Assembly: GCF_003947415.1 (NCBI RefSeq) | Contig: NZ_QHKL01000004.1 | Span: forward strand, 434,001 to 498,000 | Length of the DNA stretch: 64,000 nt | Direction: 5' to 3' | Source of the DNA: Amycolatopsis sp. WAC 01376 | Lineage (GTDB): Bacteria > Actinomycetota > Actinomycetes > Mycobacteriales > Pseudonocardiaceae | Shown here: in pieces, positions 44,400-53,041 of the stretch | How positions within the stretch are numbered: position 1 is the stretch's first letter | Layout of the letters: every line of letters begins with the position of its first letter | The notes under the pieces: generated by a model | What the model was told of the DNA's origin: nothing | The model's database searches: none | What the model saw: the letters and a program-made list of their open reading frames with translations, nothing else | Made by a program: the position numbers and the translations under genes

Positions 44400-44900
44400 A
44401 TGAAAGAACTCGTGCTCGCGGCCATCACCCGCGTCCTCGCGGTGCTGCTGCTGATCCCGGCGTGGCTGCGGTCCCCCGGCCACGCCCGGCGGCTCGCCTG
44501 CGGCTGGGCGCTGTCGCTGCGGTTCCCCGCCGAGAACCTCGCCGGGCTCACCGGCGGCACCCTCGACGCGTTCACCGCCGCCAGGACCGAGGCGTTCTGG
44601 CGGCACGGCACGCTGCTCGGCGTCACCTCGGGACATCGTGACGCCGCCGAGCAGCATCGCCTGTTCCTCGCCGAGGCCGGGCGCAAGCGGGTCCTGCCGC
44701 CGAAGGATTCCGCGCACGTCCGAGGTACCGCGCTGGACGTCCGGCCGCGCGAAGGCGCGCAGTGGCTGGAGGACCACGGTGCCCGCTTCGCGCTCTACCG
44801 GATCTACGACAACGAATGGTGGCATTTCGAGTACCGTCCCGGCGAAGCCCCGCCCGTGCGGCTGCCGCATCCGGGCTGGCGGGCGGGTGTCACCCGGTGA
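44400..44900 (+). CDS. VanY/M15-type D-alanyl-D-alanine carboxypeptidase-like protein
   Basis: 166 residues from ATG 44400. A single N-terminal hydrophobic helix (LAAITRVLAVLLLIPAWL) is followed by an M15 peptidase core: TSGHRDAAEQHRLF, zinc-binding SAHVRGTALDV (His and Asp) and NEWWHFEY (third His). This is short for the family but has every catalytic element. It probably trims peptidoglycan stem peptides at the outer face of the membrane. It is divergent from the two-component operon, which could control it. The 3' end overlaps the next gene by 11 bp. Confidence 0.8.
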   Translation: MKELVLAAITRVLAVLLLIPAWLRSPGHARRLACGWALSLRFPAENLAGLTGGTLDAFTAARTEAFWRHGTLLGVTSGHRDAAEQHRLFLAEAGRKRVLPPKDSAHVRGTALDVRPREGAQWLEDHGARFALYRIYDNEWWHFEYRPGEAPPVRLPHPGWRAGVTR

Positions 44901-45891
44901 CGGTGATCCGCGGGGCCAGCGCCGCCAGGAAGTCGGCCGCGTCGAAGACCTCCCCGGCCGAGACGACCCCGGTCGCCTTGGTCCGCCCGTCGAGCACCCG
45001 CTGGACCGCCTCCACCACCAGCGGTGCCGTGATCGCGTAGATGTCCTGGCCCCGCACGGCGATCCGCCGTTCCGCGGCACCGGAGCGCACGACGACGTCG
45101 ACCAGGAACTCCTGCGAGGACGGGCCGTTCGCTCCCAGCGTGGGCGTCTCGGGTGTCACCACCTCACGAGCCGCGTTCACGGTCATGTACGTGGTCACCT
45201 CCGGGATGGCGAGGTGGCTCGGGACGGTGACGACGTCGGCCATCGTGAACTCACCGAGCACGGCGCGGGTCCCGAACGGCGCGGGGAAGTCCCAGTCCAG
45301 TTCCGGCAGCGCGTCGTCGCGGTACTCGATCCGGCCACCGGAGAACCGGATCCGCTGACCGCCTCGCCGTTCCCGCGACACCTTGCCCGCCGCGCGGGTC
45401 CCTTCGGTCGGGTGCCAGCTGCTCAGCGCGTAGGCGATATGCGCTTCGTCGGCGGACTTCCAGTCGCCCATCGCGGCCGTGACCATCAGGTCGCCGAGAC
45501 CGCCGAAGAACGCCATCGCCGGGATCACCGTCGCTCCCACGGCACGGTCGCCGAAATGCGCGAAGGTGTCCATGTTCGCTTCGAGTTCCGCCGCCACGTC
45601 CAGATACGGGACACCTGCCCGCAACGCCGCTTCGATCACCGGAGCGGCGGTGTCGACGAAGGGCCCGGCTGCGTTGATCACCGCGTCGGCGCCCTTGAAC
45701 GCGCGGTCGAGCGAAGCCGCGTCGTCGACCGATGCCTGCCGGATGTCGAGATCGGACCAGGGCAGACCGCGCAGTTTGGCCTCGTCACGCCCCACCGCCA
45801 GCACGCCGAAACCGCGCTCGCGCAACTCCTCCACCACGAAGCGCCCGGTGTGCCCGTAAGCCCCGAACACCGCGACGTCGTACGTACCCAT
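44890..45891 (-). CDS. saccharopine dehydrogenase-like NAD(P)-binding reductase
   Basis: 333 residues from ATG 45891, which has AGGAGA 8 nt upstream; the frame continues to 45930. The Rossmann motif VFGAYGHTGRFV and AGRDEAKLRGL-type second strand (VGRDEAKLRG), followed by VINAAGPFVDTAAPVIEAAL and GVPYLDVAAELE, are typical of saccharopine-dehydrogenase-like / trans-acting enoyl reductase proteins. The substrate is unknown. It is divergent from a GlxA-family regulator with a palindrome between them, so it is the likely target. Confidence 0.75.
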   Translation of the reverse strand: MGTYDVAVFGAYGHTGRFVVEELRERGFGVLAVGRDEAKLRGLPWSDLDIRQASVDDAASLDRAFKGADAVINAAGPFVDTAAPVIEAALRAGVPYLDVAAELEANMDTFAHFGDRAVGATVIPAMAFFGGLGDLMVTAAMGDWKSADEAHIAYALSSWHPTEGTRAAGKVSRERRGGQRIRFSGGRIEYRDDALPELDWDFPAPFGTRAVLGEFTMADVVTVPSHLAIPEVTTYMTVNAAREVVTPETPTLGANGPSSQEFLVDVVVRSGAAERRIAVRGQDIYAITAPLVVEAVQRVLDGRTKATGVVSAGEVFDAADFLAALAPRITVTG

Positions 45892-45931
45892 CAGGGGTTC
45901 TCCTGTCCTCGACTGATCCACTGTGGACATC

Positions 45932-45958
45932 CTGTCGGCGGATCCCGTCCGCCGACAG
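45932..45958. promoter_or_regulatory. candidate operator between reductase and AraC-type regulator
   Basis: Perfect 11-bp inverted repeat CTGTCGGCGGA / TCCGCCGACAG around TCCCG, centred in the 101-bp gap between divergent starts at 45891 and 45993. The position fits an operator or an overlapping hairpin. Assignment to the adjacent regulator is inference. Confidence 0.6.
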
Positions 45959-45992
45959 TGTCCGGAACGCCATCATGCGTACACTTTCGGAC

Positions 45993-46949
45993 ATGAGCAC
46001 GGTCGCCCTCGCCGCCACTGACGGCATGCTGCAGTTCGAGCTGGCCATCGCCCACGAAGTCTTCGGCACGGGCCTGCCAGGATTCGCCAGCTCCTGGTAC
46101 GAACTCAGCGTCTGCGGATCGAAACCGGTGAAGGTCGGCCGCTTCCTCCTCGAACCGGACCACGGGCTCGGCCATCTCGCGCGCGCCGACACGGTCATCG
46201 TTCCCGGCTGGGCCGACATCGACGTCGATCCGCCCGCAGACCTCATCGATGCCGTACGGGCCGCCCACGAAGCGGGCGCACGGGTGGCGTCCCTCTGCAC
46301 GGGCGCGTTCGTGCTGGCGGCCGCGGGTCTGCTCGACGGCCGCCGCGCCACGACGCATTGGGCGCACACCGACGTCCTCGCCGCCCGCCATCCCTTGGTG
46401 GAGGTCGATCCGGACGTCCTCTACGTCGACAACGGCAGCGTGCTCACCTCGGCGGGCAAGGCCGCCGCGATGGACCTGTGCCTGCATCTCGTCCGCTCCG
46501 ACCACGGTTCGGCGGTCGCGAATACCGTGGCCCGCCGCCTGGTCGTCCCGCCGCACCGCGCGGGCGGGCAGGCCCAGTTCGTCACCGCCCCGGTGCCCGA
46601 GCAGGACGACCATCCGCTCGGCGGCCTGCTCCCCTGGATCACCGAACGGCTGGACCGGCCGCTGACCGTCGAGGATCTCGCCCGCCACGCCAACATGAGT
46701 TCGCGCAATCTGGCCAGGCATTTCCGGTCGGCGACCGGGACGACCCCGTTGCGCTGGCTGCTGAACCAGCGCATCCGCCGCGCGCAGGAACTCCTGGAGC
46801 GCACCGACGACAGCGTCGACCTGATCGCGGAGGCCACCGGGATGGGCACCGCCGCGACACTCCGACGGCATTTCAACCGGACGGTCGGCGTGCCGCCCGA
46901 CAGCTACCGCCGCACCTTCCGCGCGGCTAACGCAGTCGCGCCGGCGTGA
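45993..46949 (+). CDS. GlxA-family AraC-type regulator (DJ-1/PfpI plus HTH)
   Basis: 318 residues from ATG 45993. The N-terminal ~170 residues are a DJ-1/PfpI-type domain with the nucleophile-elbow block VASLCTGAFVLAAAGLLDGRRATTHW. The C-terminal ~95 residues hold two AraC helix-turn-helices (TVEDLARHANMSSRNLARHF and VDLIAEATGMGTAATLRRHF). It probably regulates the divergent reductase. Its 3' end overlaps the convergent carboxyltransferase by 23 bp. Confidence 0.85.
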   Translation: MSTVALAATDGMLQFELAIAHEVFGTGLPGFASSWYELSVCGSKPVKVGRFLLEPDHGLGHLARADTVIVPGWADIDVDPPADLIDAVRAAHEAGARVASLCTGAFVLAAAGLLDGRRATTHWAHTDVLAARHPLVEVDPDVLYVDNGSVLTSAGKAAAMDLCLHLVRSDHGSAVANTVARRLVVPPHRAGGQAQFVTAPVPEQDDHPLGGLLPWITERLDRPLTVEDLARHANMSSRNLARHFRSATGTTPLRWLLNQRIRRAQELLERTDDSVDLIAEATGMGTAATLRRHFNRTVGVPPDSYRRTFRAANAVAPA

Positions 46950-48195
46950 AGGTGACCGGTTCCGATCCCGCGATGCCGTCGATGGCACCGAGGGCGAGCA
47001 GATCTTCGGGGCGTGGCTTGAGTTCGCCGGCGAGGGCGGGGATCTCTTCAGGGTCCCGTTTGAGGATCCCGGCAGCCAGTTCCGGGGCGATCACGGTGAA
47101 GCAGGCGTCCGGGGTGAGCCAGATCCGGTCCGTCGAACAGAAGGCGAGCGCACCGCCCGAACCGCCCTCACCGATCACCAAGGTCGTAATGGGCACGTTC
47201 GCCGCCGCGATCGTGCCGAACAGTTCGGCGATGGCGTTCCCGGCCCCGGCCGTCTCCGCGACCGGATCGGCGGCCGCGCCGGGGGTGTCGACGAGCGTCA
47301 GCACCGGAAGCCCCAGCCGGTCGGCGAGCCGGATCAACCGCGTCGCGGTCCGGAAGCCGTCGGGTGTGGTCGCGGTCCCGGTCTGCGCAGCGAAGGCGAA
47401 CGGCCGCCCGCCACGGCTCCCGATCCCGCAGAGGACGCCACTGTCGACGCCACCCCGGAGGTGGACGCGGGTGGCGAAGTGGTCGTCGAGATAGGCGCCC
47501 GCGCGTGGCCGATCCACCGATCGCGCCCGCTGGACGGCGTGCCAGCCGTCCCGTGCGGGATCGAGCTCGCCGAGCGCGCGCGGCAGCTCCGCCGGACGGT
47601 CCCCGGAAGCACCGGTCAAGAGGCCGAGCCAGACCTCCAGCCGATCGGCGAGCGCGTCTTCGGTCACCAGTTCGTCGACATACCCTGCCGCGTACTGGTT
47701 TTCCGCCGTATACGCGAGATCGTCGGCGTACCGCTCCGGCCGCACCCGGCGGCCCGCGAAGCCCACCTGAGCGCCGCGAACGGCGAGCACGACATCGGCG
47801 TCGGCACCGAGGGACGCCCACACCCCGCCGGTGGTGGGATGCCGCGCGACAGCGATGTGCGGCATCCCCTCTTCGCGCAGCAGCGCCAAACCGCGCGCGA
47901 TTCGTTGCAGCTGCCGCAGGGCGGGCACGCCTTCCTGCATCCGGGTCCCGCCCGTGGACAACAGCGAGACGACGGGCAGACGGTGCGAGCGGGCCTCGTC
48001 GAGCGCCCGCTCGATGAGCGCACCGGTCCCGGTCCCGACCGAACCACCGAGGAACCCGAACTCGAAGCGGATCTTCACGACCTCGTGGCCGCCGATCTTC
48101 GCGCGTTCGCAGACGACCGCTTCGTCCGTGCCCGTGCGTTCCCTCGCACGTGCCAGGGAGGCTCCGTAACCGTTCCAGCCGAGTGGGTCAGCCAT
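46927..48195 (-). CDS. fused carboxyltransferase (AccD-AccA-like), candidate malonyl-CoA decarboxylase
   Basis: 422 residues. The N-terminal half resembles AccD/MdcD carboxyltransferase (FGFLGGSVGTGTGALIERAL, LLSTGGTRMQEG) but has no N-terminal CxxC zinc ribbon. The C-terminal half resembles AccA/MdcE (VLTLVDTPGAAADPVAE, VIGEGGSGGALAFCSTDRIW, DACFTVIAPE). It overlaps the malonyl-CoA ligase start by 8 nt and is last in an operon with a malonate carrier, the place where MatA sits in rhizobial mat operons. No biotin carboxylase or biotin carrier is nearby. Decarboxylation of malonyl-CoA to acetyl-CoA without biotin is the role I infer; an acyl-CoA carboxylase subunit is the alternative. Confidence 0.75.
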   Translation of the reverse strand: MADPLGWNGYGASLARARERTGTDEAVVCERAKIGGHEVVKIRFEFGFLGGSVGTGTGALIERALDEARSHRLPVVSLLSTGGTRMQEGVPALRQLQRIARGLALLREEGMPHIAVARHPTTGGVWASLGADADVVLAVRGAQVGFAGRRVRPERYADDLAYTAENQYAAGYVDELVTEDALADRLEVWLGLLTGASGDRPAELPRALGELDPARDGWHAVQRARSVDRPRAGAYLDDHFATRVHLRGGVDSGVLCGIGSRGGRPFAFAAQTGTATTPDGFRTATRLIRLADRLGLPVLTLVDTPGAAADPVAETAGAGNAIAELFGTIAAANVPITTLVIGEGGSGGALAFCSTDRIWLTPDACFTVIAPELAAGILKRDPEEIPALAGELKPRPEDLLALGAIDGIAGSEPVTFTPARLR

Positions 48196-49618
48196 GGAGA
48201 GCCCGCTTGAGGACCTTGCCCATCTCGTTGCGGGGCAACGCTTCCAGGTAGTGCACGACGCGCGGCCGTTTGTGCGGTGACAGTAGTCCGGCGACGTGGT
48301 CGGCGAGTTCGCCCGCCGACGGCTTGACCTCGGCGGGGACGATCCAGGCCACGATGCGCTCGCCGAGGTCGTCGTCCGGTTCCCCGGTGACGGCCGCTTC
48401 GGCCACCCCGGGATGTTCCAGGAGCGCGTTCTCGATCTCGCCCGCGCCGATCTTGTAACCGCCGCTCTTGATCAGGTCGGTGGCGCGGCGGCCCACGATC
48501 CGCACGTAACCGTCCGGATCGCGCATCGCCATGTCGCCGGTCTTGAACCAGCCGTCGTGCAACGCGGCTTCCGTGGCGTCCGGCCGGTTCAGGTAGCCGA
48601 GGAACAGGTTCGGGCCGCGGACCTCGATCTCGCCGACGGTCTCGCCGGTGAGCGGTTCGCCGGAGTCGCCGACGAGCCTCAGCTCGACACCGGGCACCGG
48701 CGGGCCGACCGCACCGGGCCGCCGGTCCCCCGCGGCGCGGACACCGCAGTTCATCAGCGTCTCGGTCATTCCATACCGTTCGACGACCCGCTGGCCGGTC
48801 GCGGCGGTGATGCGCTGGTGATCGGTCGCGGGCAACGCCGCGGAACCCGAGACGAGCAGCCGCGCCGCACCCACTCCGGCGGCCAGCGCGGGATCGGCCT
48901 CGCAGTCGGCCGCGAGCCGGTGGTACATCGTCGGGACGCCGAAGAGCATCGTGCCCGCGCCGGCGAGTTCCTTCGCGGCCGCTTCACTGGTGAACCGGCC
49001 GAGGTGGTGCAGCGAACCGCCCCGTCGCAAGGGGCCGACCACCCCCAGGATCAGGCCGTGCACATGGAACAACGGAAGGGCGTGCACGAGGACGTCGGCG
49101 TCGGTCCAGTCCCAGATCTCCGCGAGCGCGTCGAGATTCGACGCCACCGCCCGGCGCGGGAGCAGGACACCCTTCGGCGGCCCGGTGGTCCCGGAGGTGT
49201 AGATGACGAATGCCGGGGCCTCCGGGTCCGGTTCGTCACCCTGCCACGGCGTGCCAGAGAGGTCCAGCTCGATCGGAACCCGTTGCAGCGCCTCGAGTTC
49301 CGGCGGCAGCACGGCATCCGGCGCGGCCAGCACGAGATCCGGCGCGGCCAGCACGAGATCCGGCGCGCTGTCGGCGACGATATGCGCCAGTTCGCGTGAT
49401 CCGGCCTTCGGATTGACCGGCACCACCGGGACCCCGGCGGTCAGCGCGGCGACGATCGCGACACAGGTCCGCAGCGTCGGTGTCGCCCACACCGCGACGC
49501 GCGTGCGACCGGCCAGCGCGGCGGCGATCGGACCCGCGACGGACGCGAGTTCGCCGTAGGTCAGGGATTCGGCCCCGAACCGCAGGGCGACGCGGTCATT
49601 CTTTCCGGCGATCAGCAT
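48188..49618 (-). CDS. matB: malonyl-CoA synthetase (MatB)
   Basis: 476 residues from ATG 49618, with GAGGAGGAG upstream. Acyl-CoA synthetase superfamily: FVIYTSGTTGPPKGVLL, ERYGMTETLMN, GWFKTGDMA and the catalytic Lys in EMGKVLK. Short length (<500) and ERYGMTET match MatB enzymes, which ligate malonate or methylmalonate to CoA. Residues ~95-110 carry a duplicated APDLVLA heptapeptide. The operon with a MatC-type carrier supports malonate as substrate. Confidence 0.85.
   Translation of the reverse strand: MLIAGKNDRVALRFGAESLTYGELASVAGPIAAALAGRTRVAVWATPTLRTCVAIVAALTAGVPVVPVNPKAGSRELAHIVADSAPDLVLAAPDLVLAAPDAVLPPELEALQRVPIELDLSGTPWQGDEPDPEAPAFVIYTSGTTGPPKGVLLPRRAVASNLDALAEIWDWTDADVLVHALPLFHVHGLILGVVGPLRRGGSLHHLGRFTSEAAAKELAGAGTMLFGVPTMYHRLAADCEADPALAAGVGAARLLVSGSAALPATDHQRITAATGQRVVERYGMTETLMNCGVRAAGDRRPGAVGPPVPGVELRLVGDSGEPLTGETVGEIEVRGPNLFLGYLNRPDATEAALHDGWFKTGDMAMRDPDGYVRIVGRRATDLIKSGGYKIGAGEIENALLEHPGVAEAAVTGEPDDDLGERIVAWIVPAEVKPSAGELADHVAGLLSPHKRPRVVHYLEALPRNEMGKVLKRALHG
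49321..49362. repeat. 21-bp in-frame tandem duplication inside matB
   Basis: Unit GCGCGGCCAGCACGAGATCCG (on the + strand, first 20 bases shown as GCGCGGCCAGCACGAGATCC plus G) occurs twice in direct succession, followed by a partial third copy. It encodes APDLVLA twice in a row in the ligase. Confidence 0.8.
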
Positions 49619-49629
49619 GGATCTCCTCC

Positions 49630-50907
49630 TCAGCCCCAGTTGGGCACGACGAACACGAGCCAGGCGATCAGCGGCACGACGGCCACCACGAGCGCCCCGT
49701 AGACCAGCAGTTGTTTGAAGAACTTGTCCCGGTCGACGTCCTTCGCGTTGGCGAGGACCAGCGCGCCGTTGGTGGAGAACGGACTGACGTCCACCATCGT
49801 CGCCGAGACCGCGAGGGCGGCGATCATGCCGACCGGCCCGATCGTGCCCTGCGCCAGGAACGGGACGGCGAGCGGGATGAGCGCGCCCATCAACCCCACC
49901 GACGACGCGAAGGCCGAGACGACGCCGCCGATGTAACACAGCAAAAGCGCCGCGAGCAGCGGGATCCCCACGGTGGTGACCGCGTTGCCGACGTAGTCGA
50001 TGGTGCCGATCTCCTTCAGCACGGCCACATATGTCAGCACGCCACAGATCAGCAGCACGGTCGGCCAGGTGATCTCGGAGACGGCGGACCGGCTGGTCTT
50101 GGGCCACACGACACTCAGCAGCACGGCGACGGTGATGGCGGTCAGACCCGGATCGAGGTCGAACACCAGAGTGCCGACCACGAGCGCGATCAGGCCGGTC
50201 AGCGTCACGATCTTGGGGCCGTCCAAGGGAATGCGCTGTTCGTGCGGCAGCGGTTCCTCGTCGGCCTCCGCACCGGCGGCGCCCGCCGTCACCAGCTCGC
50301 GGCGCCTCAGCTTGGTCCCGCCGAGGACGACGAACAGGACGCCCGCGATGGCGAGGTTCATGCCGAGGCTCGCGAAGAACAGCACCACGGGGCTGCCCGC
50401 GATGTTGTTGCGCTCGACGATCCCGTTGACGATCGAACCGTAGACGCTGATCGGCGAGAACCCGCCGCCCTGCGCGCCGTGCACCACCATCGCGCCCATG
50501 AGCAGCGGGCTGATCTTGTACCGGGCGGCGAAACCGAGGGCGATCGGCGCGACGGTCGCGCAGGCCGCCGGGCTCACCGCGCCGATCGCGGTCAGCGCGC
50601 CGGTGACCACGAACATCACCCACGGGATCAGCGCGATCCGGCCGCCGACCAGCCGGACGGCCGCCGCCACCAGCCAGTCGGTGGTGCCGTTGGCCCTGGC
50701 GATGGCGAACAGGTAGGTGACCCCCACCAGCACCACGAAGATGTCGCCGGGGAATCCGGCGAAGATGCCGTCGGTGTCCAGGCCACCGGCGAGGGTGCCG
50801 ACGAGGAAAGCGCCGGCGAAGGCGAGCGCCCCCATGTTGATCGAACGGGTCGTGGCGAGGGCGAAGATCACCACGAGGACGAGAATCGAGATCAGCTGGG
50901 CGGACAT
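49630..50907 (-). CDS. matC: malonate/dicarboxylate carrier (MatC type)
   Basis: 425 residues with about twelve membrane segments. The MatC N-terminal pattern is recognisable: INMGALAFAGAFLVGTLAGG, FPGDIFVVLVGVTYLFAIARANGT, and the later AVSPAACATVAPIALGFAARY and VVHGAQGGGFSPISVYGSIVN. The C-terminal half has SATMVDVSPFSTNGAL. It should import malonate by proton or sodium coupling. It is first in the matC-matB-carboxyltransferase operon, divergent from the GntR gene. Confidence 0.85.
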   Translation of the reverse strand: MSAQLISILVLVVIFALATTRSINMGALAFAGAFLVGTLAGGLDTDGIFAGFPGDIFVVLVGVTYLFAIARANGTTDWLVAAAVRLVGGRIALIPWVMFVVTGALTAIGAVSPAACATVAPIALGFAARYKISPLLMGAMVVHGAQGGGFSPISVYGSIVNGIVERNNIAGSPVVLFFASLGMNLAIAGVLFVVLGGTKLRRRELVTAGAAGAEADEEPLPHEQRIPLDGPKIVTLTGLIALVVGTLVFDLDPGLTAITVAVLLSVVWPKTSRSAVSEITWPTVLLICGVLTYVAVLKEIGTIDYVGNAVTTVGIPLLAALLLCYIGGVVSAFASSVGLMGALIPLAVPFLAQGTIGPVGMIAALAVSATMVDVSPFSTNGALVLANAKDVDRDKFFKQLLVYGALVVAVVPLIAWLVFVVPNWG

Positions 50908-50957
50908 GACCGTCCTCCTTGACGGCGGGAGCCCCTTGGCGAGTGGCCGAGTGGACT

Positions 50958-50972
50958 AGTGGCTGAGCCACT
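50958..50972. promoter_or_regulatory. candidate MatR operator 1
   Basis: Perfect palindrome AGTGGCTGAGCCACT (7-bp arms, one central base) 51 bp upstream of the matC start. The same core recurs at 51016-51026. TGGCT-N-AGCCA is a typical FCD-GntR operator form. Confidence 0.75.
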
Positions 50973-51015
50973 TTCCCTGTGACGGCGACCACCTGTCAAC
51001 CCATGAATGGTAAAT

Positions 51016-51026
51016 TGGCTCAGCCA
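51016..51026. promoter_or_regulatory. candidate MatR operator 2
   Basis: TGGCTCAGCCA, the same palindromic core as 50958-50972, centred 56 bp away and 29 bp before the GTG of the GntR gene. Two sites in one divergent promoter region suggest control of both units, with autoregulation. Confidence 0.75.
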
Positions 51027-51054
51027 CTTGTCCAGTACGAGCGAGGGGGACCGA

Positions 51055-51759
51055 GTGCCGGAGGCGCTGAGCCGGTTGAACCGGGCGAAGCTCTACGAGC
51101 AGGTCATCGAGCGGATCAAGGCGCACGTCGAGGAGTCCGGCCTGCACGCGGGCGACAAGCTCCCCAGCGAACGCGACCTCGCCGAGCGGCTCGGGGTCAG
51201 CCGCGCGTCGATCAAGCAGGCGATCGTCGTCCTCGAAGTACAGGGACTGCTCGAGTCCCGCCACGGCGGGGGCACCTACCTGCGCAACGATCACCTCGAC
51301 GTCGAACCGGTCGACGAACTCGTGGCGCGCCGCAGCCGGCTCCCGGAAGTGCTCGAAGCCCGCGAGGCGATGGAGACCAAGCTCGCGGAACTCGCCGCCC
51401 TTCGGCGCTCCGACGCGGATATCGCCGCCATCGACGCGGCGCTGGCGTACATGGCGACCGAGATCGGCGACGGCGGGCACGGCGAAGAAGGCGACCGCCG
51501 GTTCCACGAAGCGATCACCGCCGCCGCGAACAACAGTCTCCTCGCCGAGTTCATGCGCTCGATCGACGCGCAGATCGCGGAAAGCCGCAACGAGTCGCTA
51601 CGGCAGCCCGGCAGGCCGTCCCGCTCGCTGAGCCAGCACCAGAAGATCGCCGACGCCATCCGGAACGGCGATCCGAAGGCGGCGGCGAACGCGATGCGAC
51701 GGCATGTCCAGACCGTCAGCAAGGTCCGGCTGCTGACCTGGGATCCGCAGGCCGACTAG
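51055..51759 (+). CDS. matR: GntR/FCD regulator of malonate utilisation (MatR-like)
   Basis: 234 residues from GTG 51055, with GAGGGGGA upstream. The winged helix is typical of FadR-type GntR proteins (GDKLPSERDLAERLGVSRASIKQAIVVLE, ESRHGGGTYL). The FCD domain follows (EAREAMETKLAELAALR, DRRFHEAITAAANNSLL). Divergent from matC, with two matching palindromes in the gap. A repressor relieved by malonate or malonyl-CoA is inferred. Its TAG and the TAG of the next, convergent gene share the same CTAG. Confidence 0.85.
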   Translation: MPEALSRLNRAKLYEQVIERIKAHVEESGLHAGDKLPSERDLAERLGVSRASIKQAIVVLEVQGLLESRHGGGTYLRNDHLDVEPVDELVARRSRLPEVLEAREAMETKLAELAALRRSDADIAAIDAALAYMATEIGDGGHGEEGDRRFHEAITAAANNSLLAEFMRSIDAQIAESRNESLRQPGRPSRSLSQHQKIADAIRNGDPKAAANAMRRHVQTVSKVRLLTWDPQAD

Positions 51760-52928
51760 CGGCTATGAAGGGCTTTGCGCAGCCGCCGCAGCCCTTCGGC
51801 GATCGTCTCCGGCGCGTGCGTGGCGAACGAGAGCCGCAACGCCGACCGGTCCGGCTCCCCCACCTGGAACGCCGAGCCGGGCACGAAAGCGACGTCGTGG
51901 CGCAACGCTTCGGGAAGCAGCGAATCCGTGTCCGCGCCGCCGGGAAGGGTGACCCAGACGAACATCCCGCCATCCGGGTCGGTCCATGTCGTGCCAGGCG
52001 GCGTGATCGCGGGCAGCTCGGCAAGCATCGCGTCGCGGCGCACACGGTAGGTCGCGCACAGTTTCCGCACGTGGGCGTCGAGATCCGCGGCGGCCAGGTA
52101 CTCGGCCGCCGCCGCCTGATCGACCGTCGAGGTGTGCAGATCGCTGGCCTGCTTGAGGATCGCGACGCGGCGCAGGAGTTCCTTCGGTGCCCGGAGCCAG
52201 CCCAGCCGCATCCCCGGGGCTATCACCTTCGAGAAACTGCCGAGGTAGATCGCGCGCTCGGCGAGTTCCGGGCGGGCCGACATCGGTTCTTCGCGTTCGC
52301 CGCGATACCGCAGTTCGTGGTACGGATCGTCCTCGACGAGCCAGAACCCGTGGCGCGCGATGACTTCCGCGAGCGCGCGACGCCTGCCGGGACTGATCGT
52401 CCGGCCGGAGGGATTCGAGAACGTCGGGACGAGGTACAGCAGCGACGGCCGTTCCCTGGCCGCGATCTCGTCCAGCGCGGCCGGATCGATCCCCTCCGAG
52501 TCGCCGGGAACGGGCACGATCCGCGCCTCGGCGAGCTGGAAGCACTGCAACGCGGACAAGTACACCGGTTCTTCCACCAGCACGGTGGCTCCGGGATCGA
52601 GCAACGCGGTGCTCAGCAGCTGAAGGCCCTGCTGTGAACCCGTGGTGATCAGCAGATCGTCCACAGTGGTCGCGAGCCCGCGACCGGCCAGCCGCTTCGC
52701 GAGCAGCTCGCGCAGCCGCGGATTCCCTTCGGTCGGCGAATACTGCAACGCGGACCTGTCGGCGAGTGCCCGGTCGAAGGCGGCGCGGAGGCCGTCCACA
52801 TCGAACAGTTCCGGCGCGGGCATGCCGCCGGCGAAGGAGATCACGCCCGGACGGGCGGTGAGCGCGAGCAGATCGCGCACGGGAGAGCTGGTGACGCCGT
52901 CCATACGACGGGCGAGGGGAAGAGACAT
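51756..52928 (-). CDS. PLP-dependent aminotransferase, class I (2-aminoadipate transaminase-like)
   Basis: 390 residues. Features: ISFAGGMPAPELFD, LQYSPTEGNPRLRELLA, ITTGSQQGLQLL, LVPTFSNPSGRT, LVEDDPYHELRY and the PLP Lys in GSFSKVIAPGMRLGW. This set matches LysN/ARO8-like aminotransferases that share a domain with MocR regulators, but no helix-turn-helix is fused here. The amino donor and acceptor cannot be read. Divergent from the tautomerase-like gene. Confidence 0.85.
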   Translation of the reverse strand: MSLPLARRMDGVTSSPVRDLLALTARPGVISFAGGMPAPELFDVDGLRAAFDRALADRSALQYSPTEGNPRLRELLAKRLAGRGLATTVDDLLITTGSQQGLQLLSTALLDPGATVLVEEPVYLSALQCFQLAEARIVPVPGDSEGIDPAALDEIAARERPSLLYLVPTFSNPSGRTISPGRRRALAEVIARHGFWLVEDDPYHELRYRGEREEPMSARPELAERAIYLGSFSKVIAPGMRLGWLRAPKELLRRVAILKQASDLHTSTVDQAAAAEYLAAADLDAHVRKLCATYRVRRDAMLAELPAITPPGTTWTDPDGGMFVWVTLPGGADTDSLLPEALRHDVAFVPGSAFQVGEPDRSALRLSFATHAPETIAEGLRRLRKALHSR

Positions 52929-53041
52929 GAAGGCTCCTCGGGAGAAACGTGCGGCTCCAGTGCAGCAGCCGGGGATCTTCCCGCGCGAGCAAGCAACTGC
53001 CGCCAGGATATCAGCAGCCCGGCTCCCCTAGGCTCGTCCTC

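Noticed and set aside
46927..48195. Ordinary acetyl-CoA carboxylase subunit for fatty-acid synthesis
   Set aside because: Kept as an alternative only: no biotin carboxylase or BCCP is nearby, and the gene overlaps a malonyl-CoA ligase in a malonate operon.
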